Position numbers and translations under genes: made by a program
Notes under the pieces: model-generated
Seen by the model: the letters and a program-made list of their open reading frames with translations, nothing else
What the model was told of the DNA's origin: nothing
Databases searched by the model: none
In this document: positions 5,757-8,218 of the stretch, piece by piece
Numbering within the stretch: position 1 is the first letter of the stretch
Layout: each line of letters opens with the position of its first letter
Assembly (NCBI GenBank): GCA_021775795.1
Contig: JAJFHB010000578.1
Span: 1 to 8,218, forward strand
Direction of reading: 5' to 3'
Length of the DNA: 8,218 nucleotides
From: Hyphomicrobiales bacterium
GTDB lineage: Bacteria > Pseudomonadota > Alphaproteobacteria > Rhizobiales > JAJFHB01

Positions 5757-6382
5757 ACACCAGGGGCGCCGAGTACAACAATAGATCGATCATTCTCGCT
5801 TCCAAAAGCGAGATACGCAAAACGCTGCTTCAAAATGCCGGCGTCAAATGTACGGTAAAGGCATCGCTGGTTGATGAGGAAGCCGTCAAACTCGCGATTT
5901 CAGGTGAAGGCACCGACATGCAACCCGCCGATGTCGCCATGATACTGGCGCAGGCAAAAGCCATGAACGTCTCTCAGTTCAATCCCGGCGAAATGGTTGT
6001 GGGGGCCGATCAGATTCTGGTTTGCGAGGGCAGGCGATACGACAAACCTGAAACACTTGATGCAGCACGTGAGCAGTTGTTTCAGCTGCGTGGAAAAACC
6101 CACACGTTAATCTCCGCCGTTGCCTGTGCAGTTGATGGTAAAATCATATGGTCCCACGACCAATCAGTGCACCTGACAATGCGGAATTTCAGCAACAGTT
6201 TTGTTGGATCTTACATGGCCGAAGTCGGAAACGATATCTTGACAAGCGTCGGCGCCTACAAGCTTGAAGGACCGGGTGTTCAACTGTTTGAAAAAATCGA
6301 CGGCGATTACTTTTCCGTCCTCGGTTTGCCGTTATTGCAATTGCTGGCGTTCTTGCGCGAGCATGGCCACCTGGAAACTTAA
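5753..6382 (+). CDS. maf: Maf-family nucleoside triphosphate pyrophosphatase
   Basis: Maf proteins hydrolyse non-canonical or selected nucleoside triphosphates to monophosphate and pyrophosphate, cleaning the nucleotide pool; some homologues also affect septation. The 209-residue length is normal. The N-terminal motif IILASKSEIRKTLL at about 13-26 matches the phosphate-binding (S/A)SxSxxR segment. It is followed by VDEE at about 40-43, GADQILV at about 84-90 with catalytic Asp86, and the lysine of DKPETLDAA (Lys98). The C-terminal segment GAYKLEGPGVQLFEKIDGDYFSVLGLP is family-typical and spans about 167-193. The GADQ motif with Gln resembles the E. coli YceF (m7GTP) group more than the YhdE group, which reads GADT, but substrate choice cannot be decided by eye. 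The ATG overlaps the previous stop in an ATGA, which together with a weak ribosome binding site suggests translational coupling. aroE follows 7 bp after the stop. Confidence 0.93.
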   Translation: MNTRGAEYNNRSIILASKSEIRKTLLQNAGVKCTVKASLVDEEAVKLAISGEGTDMQPADVAMILAQAKAMNVSQFNPGEMVVGADQILVCEGRRYDKPETLDAAREQLFQLRGKTHTLISAVACAVDGKIIWSHDQSVHLTMRNFSNSFVGSYMAEVGNDILTSVGAYKLEGPGVQLFEKIDGDYFSVLGLPLLQLLAFLREHGHLET

Positions 6383-6389
6383 GGCCTGC

Positions 6390-7232
6390 ATGATGTTGAA
6401 AGCGTGCGTTATTGGATGGCCCATCAAGCACTCCCGCTCGCCGCTCATCCATGGCCATTGGCTCAAACACTACAACATCGACGGTACCTACGACAAACGC
6501 GCCGTTCCGCCTGACCAATTGGCCACATTTCTCGCAAGTTTCGAGGAACAGGGCCTGGCAGGGTGTAACGTGACAGTGCCGCACAAGGAAAATGTATTCC
6601 ATTCCGTTGCCGTAACAGACCCCCTGACCAGGATACTGGGTGCGGTGAACACGGTTTTTGTCAGAGACGGTGAGCTTTTCGGCCTGAACACTGATGGCAT
6701 GGGCTTCATCACACACCTGCGCAAGTCAGCCCCCGCATGGAAACCGCAAACTGGGGCAGCAGTGGTGCTGGGTGCCGGCGGTGCATCTCAGGCTGTTGTA
6801 GCCGCGCTTGTGGAAGCAGGCGTACCTGAAGTGCGACTGGTCAACAGGACCCTGGAGCGAGCCGAACGGCTGGCAAACAAGTTCAGACACAAGACAACTG
6901 TGACCACACATGCCTGGGAGGTCGCGTCAGATGTACTTGCAGATGCCGATCTTCTTGTGAATACAACAACTCTCGGCATGGCCGGTTCCACCTCAATGGA
7001 ATTACAGCTCGACAGGCTGCCGCAAACCGCGACCGTTTATGACATTGTCTACGTACCGCTCGAGACCGAATTGTTGCGGCGAGCGAAGGACCGGGGCAAC
7101 ACCGTTGTTGATGGACTTGGCATGTTGTTGCACCAGGCAGTACCCGGCTTTGAACTCTGGTTCGGCGTCAGACCGGAAGTAACACCCCATCTTCACAGTT
7201 TGATCGTCGCAGACATTGAGGCGCACTCATGA
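6390..7232 (+). CDS. aroE: Shikimate dehydrogenase (NADP+)
   Basis: AroE reduces 3-dehydroshikimate to shikimate with NADPH, step four of the shikimate pathway to aromatic amino acids and folate precursors. From ATG 6390 the protein has 280 residues, normal for AroE. The substrate site is seen as HSRSPLIHGHW at about 14-24 (Ser15, Ser17). The catalytic Lys66 lies in NVTVPHKE, Asn87 in GAVNT and Asp102 in LNTDGMGF. The glycine-rich NADP loop GAGGASQAVVAAL is at about 128-140 and NRT at 152-154 contacts the NADP phosphate. Gln249 lies in GLGMLLHQA. Start choice: the frame is open further upstream inside maf, and ATGs exist at 6363, 6390 and 6393. AAGG at 6381-6384 is well placed for 6390 or 6393, and the homologous region begins there. 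It is 7 bp after maf and overlaps coaE by 4 bp. Confidence 0.96.
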   Translation: MMLKACVIGWPIKHSRSPLIHGHWLKHYNIDGTYDKRAVPPDQLATFLASFEEQGLAGCNVTVPHKENVFHSVAVTDPLTRILGAVNTVFVRDGELFGLNTDGMGFITHLRKSAPAWKPQTGAAVVLGAGGASQAVVAALVEAGVPEVRLVNRTLERAERLANKFRHKTTVTTHAWEVASDVLADADLLVNTTTLGMAGSTSMELQLDRLPQTATVYDIVYVPLETELLRRAKDRGNTVVDGLGMLLHQAVPGFELWFGVRPEVTPHLHSLIVADIEAHS

Positions 7233-7831
7233 TCCGCCTCGGCCTTACCGGCTCCATTGGCATGGGCAAGTCCGAAACAGCACGCATGTTTCAGAAACTC
7301 GGTATTCCGGTATTTGATGCCGATGCAGTCGTCCATGAAATTTACGCGAAAGGCGGCGAGGCGGTAGACGCAGTTGATGCAGCATTTCCCGGCGTTGTGG
7401 TGAGCGGTGCCGTTGATCGTGGGCTTCTTGGTGCCCGTGTCATAGCTGATGGAAAAGAACTGAAGCGTCTCGAGGCCATCGTCCACCCAATAGTTCGGGC
7501 CCGCGAACAAGCCTTTCTAAAGGATGCCCGGGATCGCGGCGTCGATATTGTTGTTCTTGATATTCCCTTGCTCTTTGAAACCTCGGGAGAGAAAAGGGCA
7601 GATCGCATTGTTGTGGTCAGCGCCCCGGCGGATGTTCAACGAGCGCGCGTTCTTGCCCGCCCCGGCATGACCGAGATGAAGTTCGAAGGCATTCTGGCAA
7701 AACAAATGCCTGATGCGGAAAAGCGCCGGCGCGCTGATTACATTATTTACAGCGACAAGGGCCTCGAAGACGCCTTCCAGCAGGTGTCCTCACTTGTGGA
7801 CAGCATCAAAGCCGGGTTGGCGGCGCGTTAG
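7229..7831 (+). CDS. coaE: Dephospho-CoA kinase
   Basis: CoaE phosphorylates the 3'-hydroxyl of dephospho-CoA with ATP, the last step of coenzyme A synthesis in the cytosol. The 200-residue length is typical. The P-loop GSIGMGKS is at about 8-15, the substrate-site motif FDADAVVH at about 29-36, and VLDIPLLFE at about 109-117 forms the CoA-domain signature. IVHPIV at about 84-89 is also conserved. The ATG overlaps the aroE stop (ATGA) and has its own ribosome binding site, GAGG at 7218-7221 with 7-base spacing. All motifs appear intact. Its place before dnaQ is the common alphaproteobacterial arrangement and probably reflects operon inheritance rather than a direct pathway link. Confidence 0.96.
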   Translation: MIRLGLTGSIGMGKSETARMFQKLGIPVFDADAVVHEIYAKGGEAVDAVDAAFPGVVVSGAVDRGLLGARVIADGKELKRLEAIVHPIVRAREQAFLKDARDRGVDIVVLDIPLLFETSGEKRADRIVVVSAPADVQRARVLARPGMTEMKFEGILAKQMPDAEKRRRADYIIYSDKGLEDAFQQVSSLVDSIKAGLAAR

Positions 7832-7834
7832 GCC

Positions 7835-7852
7835 TCAGGCTATCGTGCCTGA
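7835..7852 (+). repeat. Hairpin between coaE and dnaQ
   Basis: TCAGGC-TATCGT-GCCTGA is a perfect inverted repeat with 6-bp arms and a 6-base loop. No T-run follows, so it is not a convincing intrinsic terminator; it may stabilise the coaE mRNA end or tune dnaQ expression. An alternative dnaQ GTG at 7845 lies within it. Confidence 0.35.
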
Positions 7853-7874
7853 TAACTCAAGCGGAGCGACAATT

Positions 7875-8218
7875 GTGCGGGAAATCGTTCTCGATACGGA
7901 AACCACCGGGCTTGATCCGAAAACCGGCGACCGCGTTGTGGAAATAGGTTGTGTCGAACTGGAGAACCACCTCGCCACCGGGGAGACATTTCACGAATAC
8001 CTCAATCCCGAGCGAGACATGCCAACCGGCGCCTTTGAAATCCATGGGCTGTCATCGGAGTTTTTGTCCGACAAACCGCTGTTTGAAAATGTGGCAGACA
8101 AGTTTCTCGAATTCATCGACGGCGCTGTACTCATTATCCACAATGCCGCTTTTGATGTGGGATTTTTGAATGCTGAGTTGAAGCGATGCGGCCGACCGGT
8201 GATTGCCGAAGAACAGGT
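7875..8218 (+). CDS. dnaQ: DNA polymerase III epsilon subunit, 3'-5' proofreading exonuclease, 3'-truncated by the window edge
   Basis: The epsilon subunit proofreads for the replicative polymerase III core, bound between the polymerase subunit alpha and theta or its equivalent. About 114 residues are visible of a usual 230-240. The Exo I motif [11 protein letters not shown] is at about 5-15 (Asp7 and Glu9 bind the catalytic metals), followed by [10 protein letters not shown] at about 20-29. FEIHGLS is at about 54-60, and the Exo II motif [14 protein letters not shown] at about 89-102 has Asp94. The Exo III motif and the C-terminal alpha-binding part lie beyond the window. I chose GTG 7875 because GGAG (7863-7866) sits 8 bases upstream and homologues start MREI(V/I). 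A second in-frame GTG at 7845 would add 10 residues, but lies in a hairpin and has a poorer ribosome binding site. The gene is probably the last or near-last member of the operon starting at 4926. Confidence 0.95.
   Translation, partial: MREIVLDTETTGLDPKTGDRVVEIGCVELENHLATGETFHEYLNPERDMPTGAFEIHGLSSEFLSDKPLFENVADKFLEFIDGAVLIIHNAAFDVGFLNAELKRCGRPVIAEEQ

Noticed and set aside
6264..6389. Longer aroE start inside maf
   Set aside because: It would overlap maf by over 100 bp; the family's N-terminus begins at the ATG pair 6390/6393, which has a placed AAGG.
6189..6716. Open frame of 175 codons on the minus strand across maf and aroE
   Set aside because: It covers parts of two well-supported genes on the other strand and looks like a complementary-frame artefact.
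1..8218. Mobile elements, CRISPR arrays, tRNA or rRNA genes, novel defence or biosynthetic systems
   Set aside because: I saw no transposase, integrase, regularly spaced direct repeats, or structural RNA signatures; all long genes belong to known housekeeping families.

Overview
The window looks like chromosomal DNA from an alphaproteobacterium. By eye its base composition is close to balanced (slightly over half G+C, not computed), and all recognisable genes are housekeeping genes. The order rho - hemJ - hemE on the minus strand, then a spacer, then pyruvate phosphate dikinase regulator - maf - aroE - coaE - dnaQ on the plus strand, is the conserved gene order around the chromosomal replication origin in alphaproteobacteria. 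In Caulobacter crescentus the origin Cori lies between hemE and the homologue of this regulator gene (RP001). I see no mobile element, CRISPR array, phage gene, rRNA or tRNA.

Layout. Positions 1-1361 hold the 3' part of a plus-strand DUF255/YyaL-type thioredoxin-domain gene. It converges on rho (1429-2712, minus) across a 67-bp spacer with two weak hairpins. Upstream of rho is a 264-bp non-coding leader/promoter region. Then come hemJ (2977-3417, minus) and hemE (3474-4532, minus), two enzymes of late haem synthesis. The spacer 4533-4925 is the candidate oriC. From 4926 a compact plus-strand run follows: kinase/phosphatase regulator, maf, aroE, coaE and a truncated dnaQ. Its junctions are a 4-bp overlap, a 7-bp gap, a 4-bp overlap and a 43-bp gap, so it is probably one operon.

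The most interesting part is the 4533-4925 spacer. It contains an A+T-rich T-tract (25 of 30 bases A/T at 4551-4580), a perfect DnaA box (TTATCCACA on the minus strand, 4673-4681) and three weaker DnaA-like boxes. It also has an exact TTAA-N7-TTAA CtrA site (4622-4636) and two perfect inverted repeats. Together with the hemE context this supports a Caulobacter-type origin whose firing may be restrained by CtrA. The genes on both sides are transcribed away from it, which is co-directional with replication forks leaving that point.

Limits: all calls come from reading motifs and family resemblance; no search, skew calculation or folding was run. The window does not support a previously undescribed gene system; the noteworthy content is the origin and its regulatory sites.
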